A DNA stretch of 42,675 nt, taken from NCBI GenBank assembly GCA_017996375.1, contig JAGOHC010000007.1, positions 1 through 42,675 on the forward strand, written 5' to 3'. A program made the position numbers and the translations under genes. The stretch is from Saprospiraceae bacterium (GTDB lineage: Bacteria; Bacteroidota; Bacteroidia; Chitinophagales; Saprospiraceae). This document shows, piece after piece, positions 32,212-40,066 of this stretch (its first letter is position 1; every line of letters begins with the position of its first letter). The notes under the pieces were generated by a model. It did not search any database. It saw only the letters and a program-made list of their open reading frames with translations, and was not told the origin of the DNA.

Positions 32212-32955
32212 TCACAAAAATGAACTCATTTGATCTTCGTCTGCAATATCGTCCATATTCATTCCGCCCATCATCTGGTCAGGATTTTCTTCATCAATAT
32301 CGTCATATTCAGTTAAATCCCAATCATCGTCGTCGTCAACAACTTTTTTATTAGAAGTACCGCTTGAAGGTTTAGTTGATTTTTTAAATATTTTTGTAAT
32401 AATCTTATTTTGCTTTTTCTCTTTAGCTTCTTTTTTGTCAACTACTTCCTCTGTGGCTTCTTGATGATTTGGCAGCTCACCATCTTCACCCGGGAGGCTG
32501 TCAAAGTTGCGGCGATTTGCTGCTGCCATTTGTTGTTGAATTAACTGTTGTGTCAATAACTGTTGGTGCGATTGTTCTTCTTTGGCAGATACGCTTTTTG
32601 TAGCATGTGGCACTAAAAGTAGTCTTTTTTTCTCAATTAGTTGGCCGGTTACGCTGCAAATCCCATATGATTTGTTTTGAATACGAATCATCGCATTCTC
32701 CAAATTGCGAATAAATTGCTGTTGGCGCACCATTTGGTTGTTCAACATCTCTAACTCAGAATGTGTGCTGCTATCATCAAACCAATCCGCTCCCTGTTGG
32801 TCGCTGGCATTTTCGTTCAGTTCAATAATTTGCTCGCGCGTGAAGTCCAATTCTTGTCTGGCAGTGGCTAATTTTGAATCAATCAATTGCTTGAATTCAG
32901 CCAAATCCTCATCGCTATAGCGTGCAGTTGTCGTAGAATTTGTTTCGCTACTCAT
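32212..32955 (-). CDS. DksA/TraR-like protein with degenerate zinc finger and acidic tail
   Basis: This 247-residue protein carries a DksA/TraR core: a helical coiled-coil region (about 15-95, with DSKLATARQELDFTREQI and SELEMLNNQMVRQQQ) and the signature YGICSVTGQLIEKKRLLLVPHATKS (98-121). Family members that bind zinc have four cysteines, but here only C100 remains. This single-Cys form is common in Bacteroidota and probably folds without zinc. Such proteins bind RNA polymerase through the secondary channel and modulate transcription with ppGpp. The C-terminal 100 residues add a Gln-rich stretch, a Lys-rich stretch (KKEAKEKKQNKIITKIFKK) and a very acidic end (DDDDDWDLTEYDDIDEEN). It has no close operon partner. 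Confidence 0.85.
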   Translation of the reverse strand: MSSETNSTTTARYSDEDLAEFKQLIDSKLATARQELDFTREQIIELNENASDQQGADWFDDSSTHSELEMLNNQMVRQQQFIRNLENAMIRIQNKSYGICSVTGQLIEKKRLLLVPHATKSVSAKEEQSHQQLLTQQLIQQQMAAANRRNFDSLPGEDGELPNHQEATEEVVDKKEAKEKKQNKIITKIFKKSTKPSSGTSNKKVVDDDDDWDLTEYDDIDEENPDQMMGGMNMDDIADEDQMSSFL

Positions 32956-33103
32956 ATCAATTATTATATTTGCTATATGGATTTAATTGTTAGTTCAAAT
33001 TTGCTTACTTTTCGGAAAAGTGGCACAAAATTATCCTATTAATTTTAATAATGAAACACTTTTAGAAAAATATTTACTGTTTACTGTTAATTTTTTAAAG
33101 TAA

Positions 33104-34126
33104 TTATATATTTTTATTTAAAATATCGAATACCGTTACTTTTAATATCAATTCTAAGACCAAAAGTAATATCGAGCAGCAAACAAAGCCAAAAAAAAGT
33201 TCATTATATCGCATAAATGCCTGAACATCTACTGTGGTTTTTTCCAGCTTGTCAATTTCATTATAAATTTCCTTGAGCGCAGTTTTGTCAGTTGCTCTAA
33301 AATATTTTGCATTTGTTACTTCTGCTATTTGTTGTAATAATGATTCGTCAATTTCTACTTTTGTCAAGCCATAAAAGTAACGTCCATCGCTTCTTCTTCC
33401 AATTGGGGCTAATGCTTCACCTATACCGCCAACGCCTATAGTATAAACTTTAATGCCTAATTCATTAGCGATGTTTGCTGCCTGTAATGGTTTAACATAA
33501 CTACTTATGACGTTATCAATACCGTCAGTCAATAGTATAATTATTTTACTTTTTGCTTTTGAATCTTTCAAACGGTTTACGCCGGTTGCCAAACCCATCC
33601 CGATGGCTGTACCGTCTTCTAAAAAACCACATTCTAATTTATCGATTAATTCTTTCAAAACAGCATGGTCGGCAGTAATTGGGCATTGTGTGAATGCCTC
33701 ACCTGAAAAAACTATAAGTGCGAAGCGGTCATATATACGTTTGTCAATAAATTCAATAGCCACATCTTTGCAGACTTCCAAGCGATTTGGTAAAAAATCC
33801 TGTGCCAACATACTATTTGACACATCCATCACCAATCCAACGTCAATTCCATCAGCCTCCATAGTTGATGATTGTAAGATGCGTTGTGGGCGAGCCATTG
33901 CAATTATTAATAAACTTAATGCAATGTATTTTAATATGTTTATGAAGGGTAAACTTTGTGTGCGCCAAGTAGTATTTTTCGATTGGAAATCTTCTGAGGT
34001 TGCAACTTTAAAACTATTAACTGGCTTTTTGGATTTTTTTTCTACCCACCACCACATTAACGGAACAATGGGAAGTAGCATTAACCATCCGCTATGCAGA
34101 AACCGAAAGTTTGTGAACCAATCCAT
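33104..34126 (-). CDS. BatA-like VWA-domain membrane protein
   Basis: This 340-residue inner-membrane protein has membrane helices at about 12-28 and 62-77, a VWA domain, and a C-terminal helix at about 308-328. The metal site (MIDAS) is intact: D101-V-S103-N-S105 in VMDVSNSM, the Thr region EDGTAIGMG, and LLTDGIDN. This is the BatA architecture of the Bat (Bacteroides aerotolerance) operon, which is linked to stress resistance. The usual neighbours (MoxR ATPase, DUF58 protein, BatB, BatC-E) are not here. Instead it is the third gene of an operon with panD and a UPF0104 protein, 41 nt after the latter. Confidence 0.9.
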   Translation of the reverse strand: MDWFTNFRFLHSGWLMLLPIVPLMWWWVEKKSKKPVNSFKVATSEDFQSKNTTWRTQSLPFINILKYIALSLLIIAMARPQRILQSSTMEADGIDVGLVMDVSNSMLAQDFLPNRLEVCKDVAIEFIDKRIYDRFALIVFSGEAFTQCPITADHAVLKELIDKLECGFLEDGTAIGMGLATGVNRLKDSKAKSKIIILLTDGIDNVISSYVKPLQAANIANELGIKVYTIGVGGIGEALAPIGRRSDGRYFYGLTKVEIDESLLQQIAEVTNAKYFRATDKTALKEIYNEIDKLEKTTVDVQAFMRYNELFFGFVCCSILLLVLELILKVTVFDILNKNI

Positions 34127-34167
34127 TTTAGCTAAACTTGTTTGTAGAGAATTAGTTTTGTGTAAAA

Positions 34168-35169
34168 TTACACCCCTTTTTTTGAATAGAATAGCGGTAG
34201 CAGCAAATAACTCAAAAAACCGAATCCAATGTTTGTTAGGTATTGTGTAAAAAACATGATATTGGAGAATGAAAATGCATCTGATGGATTGATGTTGTAA
34301 AAATTTGTAAGGGCGGTTGTTACTAAAAATTGATAACTACCAATTCCCCCTGGTGTAGGAATAACCATTCCGAACGCTCCGAAAACCATGATGAGTAAAG
34401 CTGCTCGCAAATCAAGATGAGCAACAGGGTCAAATGACTTGAATCCGAAATAAATCATCAAATAAAACATCAACCATACAGACAGACTATGTAGTATGAA
34501 GTTCCTGATAGTTTTTATTTTTTTGATGGACTGTATTCCTTCCAAAAACCCGATTAATTTGCTTTTGATAAATTGATAATAACGATGCTTTTGCAACTTT
34601 TTCCGCTTAAACCAAATTAATGCTATAATTAAAAAAATAATTATAGCTATACATATAAATAGCATTGAATTGCCCTGCTCGCTTGTTGTTGGATGTGCTT
34701 TTTGCGAAGCCAAAAATTCTGATAAAACTTTGTATTCAAGGATGAACCCCAAGACCGTTACTGTTAGGAATGAAATTGTATCCACCAATCGGTCAACAGC
34801 AACTGTACCGAATATTTTTTCAAATGGAATACCTTCATAACGCGATACTAAAACTGGTCGTAATAATTCGCCTGATCGAGGAATTATGGCATTGGCAAAA
34901 TAGCAACTCAAGGTACTTAAATAGGCGGGTGCAAAATGCAATATATAGCCCAAAGGTTTTATTAACATTTGCCATCTTATCACACGATTGACATTACTAA
35001 ACAAAAAACAAACCACTACTAAAGCTATCCAACCGTAGTGTACTCCTGCAAAATCTGTGCGGAGTTTCTGCCAGTCTGCGCCTTGTTTTTGAAATACATA
35101 ATAAAGCAATAATATGCCGACGCACAAAAAAAACAGGGTGCGTAGAAGGGTAGATAGTCTTGCACTCAC
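34168..35169 (-). CDS. UPF0104/YbhN-family (lysylphosphatidylglycerol synthase TM-region) membrane protein
   Basis: This 333-residue polytopic inner-membrane protein starts with GTG at 35169, 13 nt after the panD stop; no nearby ATG gives the full first helix. About seven to eight hydrophobic helices are visible. Family motifs are NRVIRWQMLIKPLG after the second helix, AIIPRSGELLRPVL (conserved P-R-x-G-E), VAVDRLVDTISF, and GAFGMVIPTPGGIGSYQFL near the C-terminus. The family is homologous to the flippase part of MprF and is thought to move lipids or lipid-linked molecules. The actual cargo is unknown here. Confidence 0.9.
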   Translation of the reverse strand: MSARLSTLLRTLFFLCVGILLLYYVFQKQGADWQKLRTDFAGVHYGWIALVVVCFLFSNVNRVIRWQMLIKPLGYILHFAPAYLSTLSCYFANAIIPRSGELLRPVLVSRYEGIPFEKIFGTVAVDRLVDTISFLTVTVLGFILEYKVLSEFLASQKAHPTTSEQGNSMLFICIAIIIFLIIALIWFKRKKLQKHRYYQFIKSKLIGFLEGIQSIKKIKTIRNFILHSLSVWLMFYLMIYFGFKSFDPVAHLDLRAALLIMVFGAFGMVIPTPGGIGSYQFLVTTALTNFYNINPSDAFSFSNIMFFTQYLTNIGFGFLSYLLLPLFYSKKGV

Positions 35170-35182
35170 AACTGAAATTACA

Positions 35183-35530
35183 TTATTTTAGGCGATTGTT
35201 TTCATCCGGAAAGGCTACTGCCGGGGTGAAGGATTTGGCTTCTTCGGGAGTCATTAATGCGTATGCAATAATAATAACAACATCGCCGATGGCTACTTTA
35301 CGTGCGGCAGCACCATTCAAGCAGACTTCACCCGAACCTCTTCGACCTTTAATGACGTAAGTTTCGAATCGCTCTCCATTATTATTATTTACGATTTGGA
35401 CTTTTTCACCCGCAATTAGGTTTGCAGCATCTATTAGGTCTTCGTCCAGCGTAATACTGCCAATGTAATTCAGATTAGCATCTGTTACAGTTGCACGATG
35501 TATTTTAGATTTAAAAACTGTTATTAACAT
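35183..35530 (-). CDS. panD: Aspartate 1-decarboxylase PanD
   Basis: PanD makes beta-alanine from L-aspartate for pantothenate and coenzyme A. It is made as a pro-enzyme that cleaves itself at Gly24-Ser25 to create the pyruvoyl cofactor, and that site is present (NYIGSITLD). The N-terminus [16 protein letters not shown], with catalytic Lys9, and the later [21 protein letters not shown] are characteristic. It is 115 residues, the normal size. It is the first gene of an operon with the UPF0104 and BatA-like proteins, behind a well-formed promoter. No other pantothenate gene is nearby. Confidence 0.98.
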   Translation of the reverse strand: MLITVFKSKIHRATVTDANLNYIGSITLDEDLIDAANLIAGEKVQIVNNNNGERFETYVIKGRRGSGEVCLNGAAARKVAIGDVVIIIAYALMTPEEAKSFTPAVAFPDENNRLK

Positions 35531-35616
35531 GGAAGCAAGAATAATATAAATGGTTCATTTGTAAAATATCAGACTCGAACGCTCTTTTGGGAGCATAAAT
35601 GGAGGGAAAGTGGCTA

Positions 35617-35647
35617 CAAAGATACGATAAATCAGGATAAGATGCAA
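35617..35647 (-). promoter_or_regulatory. Promoter of the panD operon
   Basis: On the minus strand, TTG (complement of 35645-35647) is followed after 20 nt by TATCTTTG (complement of 35617-35624), an exact -33/-7 match. The leader to the panD ATG is about 80 nt. Confidence 0.5.
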
Positions 35648-35679
35648 CCACCCGTTTTTTAACATACTTTGGCATAAAT

Positions 35680-36954
35680 TTACTCGATACCATATTGTTT
35701 GATTTTTCGATATAATGTTCGCTCCGAAAAACCCAACTCATCGGCAGCTTCTTTGCGTTTGCCGTTATACTTTTTTAGTGCCATGATAATCATCTTCTTT
35801 TCCATTTCGGATAATGAGAGTGACTCGTCCACTTCTTCGGCAGCACTATAAGTAGTATTTTTAGAATCAACAATGATTGGTTTGTTGTCATGGGGTTGAT
35901 GTACAAAAGTGTTAGTTGCTGAAGGATAAGGTAAATCGGCTCGTTGTGAAATGTAGTTGTTTTCTATTGCTGTCGGTGATTTTCGCGATAGTTGAACATT
36001 TGGCATGTTAAGATTATTGGTACTTATAAGTTCAAACACTAATGACTTCAAATCGTTCAAATCGTTCTTCATGTCAAAGAGTAATTTATATAAAATCTCT
36101 CTTTCTTGAAAGGAAGCACCGCTATCGCTCAATGCGCTTTTGTGAATTGCAGGCAATATGCGTTGGCTCAATGCGGGTACAATTTCTAACAATCTTTCTG
36201 CCGAAACATTTTTATCGTCTGCCAAAATAGAAATTTGTTCAGCTATATTTTTTAACTCACGAATGTTTCCCGGAAACGGATAGTTTTCTAATAACATCTG
36301 TGCGCTTTCGTCCAACATTACTGGTGATGTGTGGTATTTCTCCGAAAAGTCGAACGCAAATTTTCGGAACAACAACATGATGTCTTCACGGCGCTCTTTT
36401 AAAGATGGAACACGAATCGGAACGGTATTTAAACGATAGTACAAATCTTCTCTAAATTGTCCACGTTGTATTGCTTGCAATAGGTCTTCGTTAGTAGCAG
36501 CTATCATGCGCACGTTAGTTTTCATCACCTTTGATGAACCTACGCGCACAAATTCGCCGTTCTCCAAAATGCGTAACAAATAAGCTTGTGTATCTAAAGG
36601 CATTTCGCCAATTTCATCCAAAAAAACAGTGCCTTTATCTGCTGTTTCGAAATAGCCTTTGCGCTCTCCTGTCGCGCCTGTAAAAGATCCTTTTTCGTGA
36701 CCAAATAATTCAGAATTGATTGTGCCCGGTGGTATTGCACCACAGTTGATAGCAATAAAAGTATTATGCTTTCGCGCACCTAATGTATGTATAATTTTAG
36801 AAAAAACTTCTTTGCCTACGCCACTCTCTCCACTTATGAGTACAGTCAAATCGGTATTGGCAACTCTTATGGCAGTTTCTAGTGCCTGATCGAGTTGTTT
36901 GGATTTTCCGATAATGCCAAAGCGTTGTTTGATACCTTGTAAAGTGGAACTCAC
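35680..36954 (-). CDS. Sigma-54-dependent transcriptional activator (AAA+, Fis-type HTH, no sensor domain)
   Basis: This 424-residue enhancer-binding protein activates RpoN-dependent promoters by ATP hydrolysis. The AAA+ domain starts almost at the N-terminus: Walker A GESGVGKE (42-49), the sigma54-contacting GSFTGA loop (89-94, with Ser in the usual Ala position), and Walker B GTVFLDEIGEM (108-118). The arginine-finger region FREDLYYRLN and PFPGNIRELKN follow. A poorly conserved linker of about 100 residues leads to the Fis-type HTH at about 385-424 (NGKRKEAADELGFSERTLYRKIKQ). There is no receiver, GAF or PAS domain, so it must be controlled by amount or by a partner protein. The start codon is GTG. 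It lies 42 nt after the DUF5522 gene. Confidence 0.93.
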   Translation of the reverse strand: MSSTLQGIKQRFGIIGKSKQLDQALETAIRVANTDLTVLISGESGVGKEVFSKIIHTLGARKHNTFIAINCGAIPPGTINSELFGHEKGSFTGATGERKGYFETADKGTVFLDEIGEMPLDTQAYLLRILENGEFVRVGSSKVMKTNVRMIAATNEDLLQAIQRGQFREDLYYRLNTVPIRVPSLKERREDIMLLFRKFAFDFSEKYHTSPVMLDESAQMLLENYPFPGNIRELKNIAEQISILADDKNVSAERLLEIVPALSQRILPAIHKSALSDSGASFQEREILYKLLFDMKNDLNDLKSLVFELISTNNLNMPNVQLSRKSPTAIENNYISQRADLPYPSATNTFVHQPHDNKPIIVDSKNTTYSAAEEVDESLSLSEMEKKMIIMALKKYNGKRKEAADELGFSERTLYRKIKQYGIE

Positions 36955-36996
36955 TAAATTATATGATTGACTTATCTTTTAAGAAATAAAAGAGCA

Positions 36997-37197
36997 TTAC
37001 TGACCACTGAGAAATGCTTCGCTTTTTGAAGGCTGTTCCGTATACTTATACGGGCAGTGGCGGCATCCGCTACTACAACAATACCCTCTTTCCCGCAAAA
37101 AGTGTTCTGTGAATACCCAATAACCATTTTCGATATAATAATCTTTACCAAATTGTAATAACGTGGGTTGCTTATTCAACTTATCGTGATTGTTCAT
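36997..37197 (-). CDS. DUF5522 small cysteine-rich protein
   Basis: This 66-residue protein is of the kind classed as DUF5522. The core is YYIENGYWVFTEHFLRERGYCC followed by SSGCRHCPYKY, giving four closely spaced cysteines (CC-x3-C-x2-C) that probably bind a metal ion. The function is unknown. Its start overlaps the end of the DUF6580 gene by 17 nt, and the sigma54 activator follows after 42 nt, so the three are probably one transcript. Confidence 0.85.
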   Translation of the reverse strand: MNNHDKLNKQPTLLQFGKDYYIENGYWVFTEHFLRERGYCCSSGCRHCPYKYTEQPSKSEAFLSGQ

Positions 37198-37756
37198 GCT
37201 GTAATTTTGGAACGCTCGAAACTACCCAATTATACACACCGAAAAGTATTGCAGAATACACCAAATCCCCTATAAGGGTTTTATAAAAAAACGGTAATCC
37301 GGCAGCATAGCTCGTCATCAATCCAGCAAAGTCTTGTGTGTACATTGGGTTGCCATACCAGCTAGTGCAATTCGTTATCAAAAAGAATAACACTGATGCC
37401 GAAACAGATGCTAACCCAACGCGAATGATGCTAACTTTACTGCGAAAAACAACGACACCTAATACTACTGACAGCAGTAATGCTATATAAACAGAAGTCA
37501 TTCCCCACCATTCAAATTCAGGTGAACTTTTATATGCGGTATATACATAATTATTGAGATACAAGTCGCTCAACCACATGATTAGTAAGGGTAAAAAGAA
37601 GCTCCAACGCTTGTCTTTAAAATAAGCTGCTCCGAATAAAGCAACTGCACCAATAGGAGTAAAATTATAAGCGTGCGGAATGACGCGGCTACCAACTGTC
37701 AAAATTATTAAGCCAGAAATTAACCAAAAATTAGCATTTATTCGGTGTGGTTTCAT
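37181..37756 (-). CDS. DUF6580-like integral membrane protein
   Basis: This 191-residue inner-membrane protein has about five hydrophobic helices (near residues 10-25, 50-65, 86-105, 110-128 and 160-178). Motifs TPIGAVALFGAAYF, PLLIMWLSDLYLNN and TNCTSWYGNPMY match what I know of DUF6580. Some relatives have been proposed as the substrate-binding (S) component of transporters for cobalamin or other vitamins, but no ECF ATPase gene is nearby. It is the first gene of the operon with DUF5522 and the sigma54 activator. A TATATTTG -7-like element lies on the minus strand at 37777-37784 without a good -33. Confidence 0.8.
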   Translation of the reverse strand: MKPHRINANFWLISGLIILTVGSRVIPHAYNFTPIGAVALFGAAYFKDKRWSFFLPLLIMWLSDLYLNNYVYTAYKSSPEFEWWGMTSVYIALLLSVVLGVVVFRSKVSIIRVGLASVSASVLFFLITNCTSWYGNPMYTQDFAGLMTSYAAGLPFFYKTLIGDLVYSAILFGVYNWVVSSVPKLQHEQSR

Positions 37757-37816
37757 ATTATATCGTTTTATTTGTGCAAATATAGGATTTTTTCGTTCAA
37801 AAAATAAATTACATTC

Positions 37817-38449
37817 ATGTCCGAAAGATTGGAACGATTAAAAAAAGTAGTACAACGCCGACAACTAAACTTGACCGTCATTCTTGAGAATGTACATGAT
37901 ACACATAATATCGGTGCCGTTTTGCGTTCTTGCGATGCCGTTGGTATTCAAGAAGTATTTGTGCTTTACACGGAACCAATCAAACGGCAAAATAGTATAA
38001 TTTTAGGTAAAAAAACTTCAGGAGGCACACGCAAATGGTTGGATGTGCATTTATATACTAATTTGGAGGATTGTATGCAGCACGTCAAATCAAAGTATCA
38101 AACCATTTATAGCACACACTTATCATCTGATTCAAAAAACATTTACGACATAGATTTAACACAATCAATAGCAATTTTGTTTGGCAACGAAAAAGACGGA
38201 ATTAGCCATCAAGCCTTGCAATATGCCGATGCAAATATTTCGATTCCACAAATGGGCGTTACGCAAAGTTTGAATATTTCGGTAGCATGTGCCATAACTT
38301 TGTATGAATCGTTCCGCCAACGCGCCCAAGCTAATATGTATGAAAACAATACTACCATGACTAACAAACAATGCGAAGCACTTTGGCAACAATACTTTGA
38401 GCGTAACGAACTTGCACATAAGGGTAAAATGGTAATAAAATCGCAATAG
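37817..38449 (+). CDS. trmH: TrmH-type tRNA/rRNA 2'-O-methyltransferase (SpoU family)
   Basis: This 210-residue SPOUT-class methyltransferase uses S-adenosylmethionine. Motif 1 (ILENVHDTHNIGAVLRSCDAVG) closely matches TrmH, which methylates the 2'-O of G18 in tRNA. Motif 2 (IAILFGNEKDGIS) and motif 3 (IPQMGVTQSLNISVACAITLYE) of the knotted cofactor site are complete. The C-terminal extension (KQCEALWQQYFERNELAHKG) is also as in TrmH. The tRNA Gm18 assignment is likely, but rRNA cannot be excluded without comparison. It is followed after 15 nt by nadD. Confidence 0.88.
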   Translation: MSERLERLKKVVQRRQLNLTVILENVHDTHNIGAVLRSCDAVGIQEVFVLYTEPIKRQNSIILGKKTSGGTRKWLDVHLYTNLEDCMQHVKSKYQTIYSTHLSSDSKNIYDIDLTQSIAILFGNEKDGISHQALQYADANISIPQMGVTQSLNISVACAITLYESFRQRAQANMYENNTTMTNKQCEALWQQYFERNELAHKGKMVIKSQ

Positions 38450-38464
38450 AAAAATTCAGGCATA

Positions 38465-39037
38465 ATGAAAACAGGATTATTTTTTGGGTCATTCAATCCC
38501 GTACATGTAGGGCACATGATTATTGCAAACTATGTGGTGCAACATACCGATTTACAACAAGTATGGATGGTAGTTTCGCCACACAACCCGTTGAAAGAAA
38601 AAGCTTCATTAGCCAATGATTATGACAGGTTTCATTTGGTGCAATTAGCTATCGGGGATAATGCCAACCTTCGAGCGAGCGATATAGAATTCAGCTTGCC
38701 CAAGCCTTCTTACACGATTGATACCTTGACGTATTTGCAAGAAAAATATCCGACCAAACAATTTGCTCTTATCATGGGTGGTGATAATTTAGCCTCTTTA
38801 AATAGGTGGAAAAATTATGAATTATTGCTGCGCGATTATGATATTTATGTATATAAACGGCCACAGTACGAATTAGGCGAATTTGCCAATGCGCCTCGAG
38901 TGAAAGTGGTAGAAGCTCCATTATTAGATTTGTCAGCAACGTATATCCGTTCACAAATAAAAGCAGGAAATTCGGTACAGTATTTAGTACCCGATGCCGT
39001 TTATGAATATTTACAAGGCAGCACCTTATATCTGTAA
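38465..39037 (+). CDS. nadD: Nicotinate-nucleotide adenylyltransferase NadD
   Basis: NadD adenylates nicotinic acid mononucleotide to deamido-NAD in NAD synthesis. The 190-residue Rossmann-type nucleotidyltransferase has GSFNPVHVGHM (8-18), including the GxFxPxHxGH signature, then SPHNPLKEK and the C-terminal LSATYIRSQI (variant of ISSTxIR). MGGDNLASLNRWKN matches the substrate-binding region specific to NadD. It sits between trmH and the response regulator with short gaps (15 and 31 nt), forming an operon. Confidence 0.96.
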   Translation: MKTGLFFGSFNPVHVGHMIIANYVVQHTDLQQVWMVVSPHNPLKEKASLANDYDRFHLVQLAIGDNANLRASDIEFSLPKPSYTIDTLTYLQEKYPTKQFALIMGGDNLASLNRWKNYELLLRDYDIYVYKRPQYELGEFANAPRVKVVEAPLLDLSATYIRSQIKAGNSVQYLVPDAVYEYLQGSTLYL

Positions 39038-39068
39038 AAAAAATAATAACAAACAAAACGAATAGAGT

Positions 39069-39770
39069 ATGTCGGTTAACCATATACACAGAATTTTATT
39101 AGTTGAAGATGAAGAAAGCATCCGCGACTTAGTAAAACTAAACCTCGAAATGGAAGGCTTTGAAGTGGTTGCAACCGATGACGGAGCGGATGCCCTAAAA
39201 ATTATTGATGAACAATATTTTGATTTGCTCATTCTAGACATCATGCTCCCTAAAGTGGATGGCTTGCAAATCGCCGAGCAAGTACGTTTAGCAAATAACA
39301 AGGTATCTATCATTATTTTAACTGCCAAAGACACAGCCTCTGACCGTATTGCCGGACTCAAGCGTGGCGCAGACGATTATTTAGTGAAACCTTTCAATTT
39401 GGAAGAATTACTATTGCGTGTGCAGAAACTCATTAAGCGCAATACAGTTAAATTAGTGAATGAATTTTCGGACATTTATACTTTTGGCAATAACACGATT
39501 AATTTTATTACGTTCGAAGCAAGCGGAATAAATGGCAAATTCATGCTCACAAAAAAGGAAGCCATGTTGTTAAAATTGCTCATTGAACGAAAAAATGAAG
39601 TCGTGTCGCGGCAGCAAATATTACAATCTGTTTGGGGGTATGACGTTTTTCCATCCACTCGCACTATTGATAATTTTATTCTATCCTTCCGAAAATATTT
39701 TGAACCCGACCAACGCGAACCACAATATTTTCATTCAGTATGGGGCATTGGATATAAATTTACACCTTAA
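39069..39770 (+). CDS. OmpR/PhoB-type response regulator
   Basis: This 233-residue regulator has an intact receiver domain: acidic pocket ED (13-14), phospho-acceptor D57 (LILDIMLP), switch T85 and K107 (LVKPFN). It is followed by a winged-helix DNA-binding domain from about 130 (LTKKEAMLLKLL, TRTIDNFILSFRKYFE, FHSVWGIGYKF). No histidine kinase lies beside it, so it is an orphan here. The genes upstream (trmH, nadD) give no hint of its targets. Confidence 0.94.
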   Translation: MSVNHIHRILLVEDEESIRDLVKLNLEMEGFEVVATDDGADALKIIDEQYFDLLILDIMLPKVDGLQIAEQVRLANNKVSIIILTAKDTASDRIAGLKRGADDYLVKPFNLEELLLRVQKLIKRNTVKLVNEFSDIYTFGNNTINFITFEASGINGKFMLTKKEAMLLKLLIERKNEVVSRQQILQSVWGYDVFPSTRTIDNFILSFRKYFEPDQREPQYFHSVWGIGYKFTP

Positions 39771-39820
39771 AAAAGAAAATCAGTACAAACAAATTACTTT
39801 CTCAAAATGTAAAAAAGTGA

Positions 39821-39828
39821 TATATTTG
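39821..39828 (+). promoter_or_regulatory. -7 element for bTHX
   Basis: TATATTTG, identical to the -7 element before tatC, lies 40 nt before the bTHX start. No TTG is present at the usual -33 distance. Confidence 0.35.
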
Positions 39829-39868
39829 CACCATAATTTTTTATTTATCATCAAAAAGTTTAATATCT

Positions 39869-39982
39869 ATGGGTAAAGGAGACAAAAGAACGAAACGCGG
39901 CAAAATTTGGAGAGGCTCTAATGGCAATTCTCGCCCGAAAAGCACAAAAACTGGAAAACCAACCGCTCCTCAAGCAGCATAA
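39869..39982 (+). CDS. Small ribosomal subunit protein bTHX (37 residues)
   Basis: The tiny ORF at 39869-39982 reads MGKGDKRTKRGKIWRG, then a basic, Gly/Lys/Pro-rich tail ending PQAA. The start MGKGDKxTKRGKI is the hallmark of the Thx protein, first known from the Thermus 30S subunit and widespread in Bacteroidota. It binds at the head of 16S rRNA. The ORF is easily missed because it is under 40 codons. It has its own -7-like element and lies between the response regulator and rlmD. Confidence 0.9.
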   Translation: MGKGDKRTKRGKIWRGSNGNSRPKSTKTGKPTAPQAA

Positions 39983-40014
39983 CCACATCAAAAAAACTGG
40001 ATAAAATTAATATG

Positions 40015-40046
40015 GCGAAAGGCAAACCATGCCTCTTGCCTTTCGC
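40015..40046 (+). other. Perfect 11-bp hairpin in the rlmD leader
   Basis: GCGAAAGGCAA (40015-40025) pairs exactly with TTGCCTTTCGC (40036-40046) around a 10-base loop, 20 nt before the rlmD ATG and about 30 nt after bTHX. No T-tract follows, so it is not a normal intrinsic terminator. It could be an mRNA-stabilising or processing stem after bTHX or a translational control element for rlmD. A 13-codon ORF (MAKGKPCLLPFAA, 40012-40053) coincides with it and is probably incidental. Confidence 0.5.
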
Positions 40047-40066
40047 TGCATGAAAAAGACGCATAC

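Noticed and set aside
33507-34250. 247-codon + strand ORF
   Set aside because: It is antisense to the BatA gene and the end of UPF0104, with no recognisable motif; both real genes on the minus strand have strong family signatures.
35581-35594. Small hairpin GCTC-TTTTGG-GAGC as a terminator of the sigma54 activator gene
   Set aside because: The four-bp stem has no T-tract on the minus strand, so it is too weak to call.
35511-35741. 76-codon minus-strand ORF between the sigma54 activator and panD
   Set aside because: It overlaps the end of one real gene, the promoter and the start of another in a different frame, and shows no motif.
39583-39876. 97-codon + strand ORF overlapping the response regulator and the bTHX start
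   Set aside because: It is a shadow frame inside the response regulator with no family features, and it runs over the bTHX -7 element.
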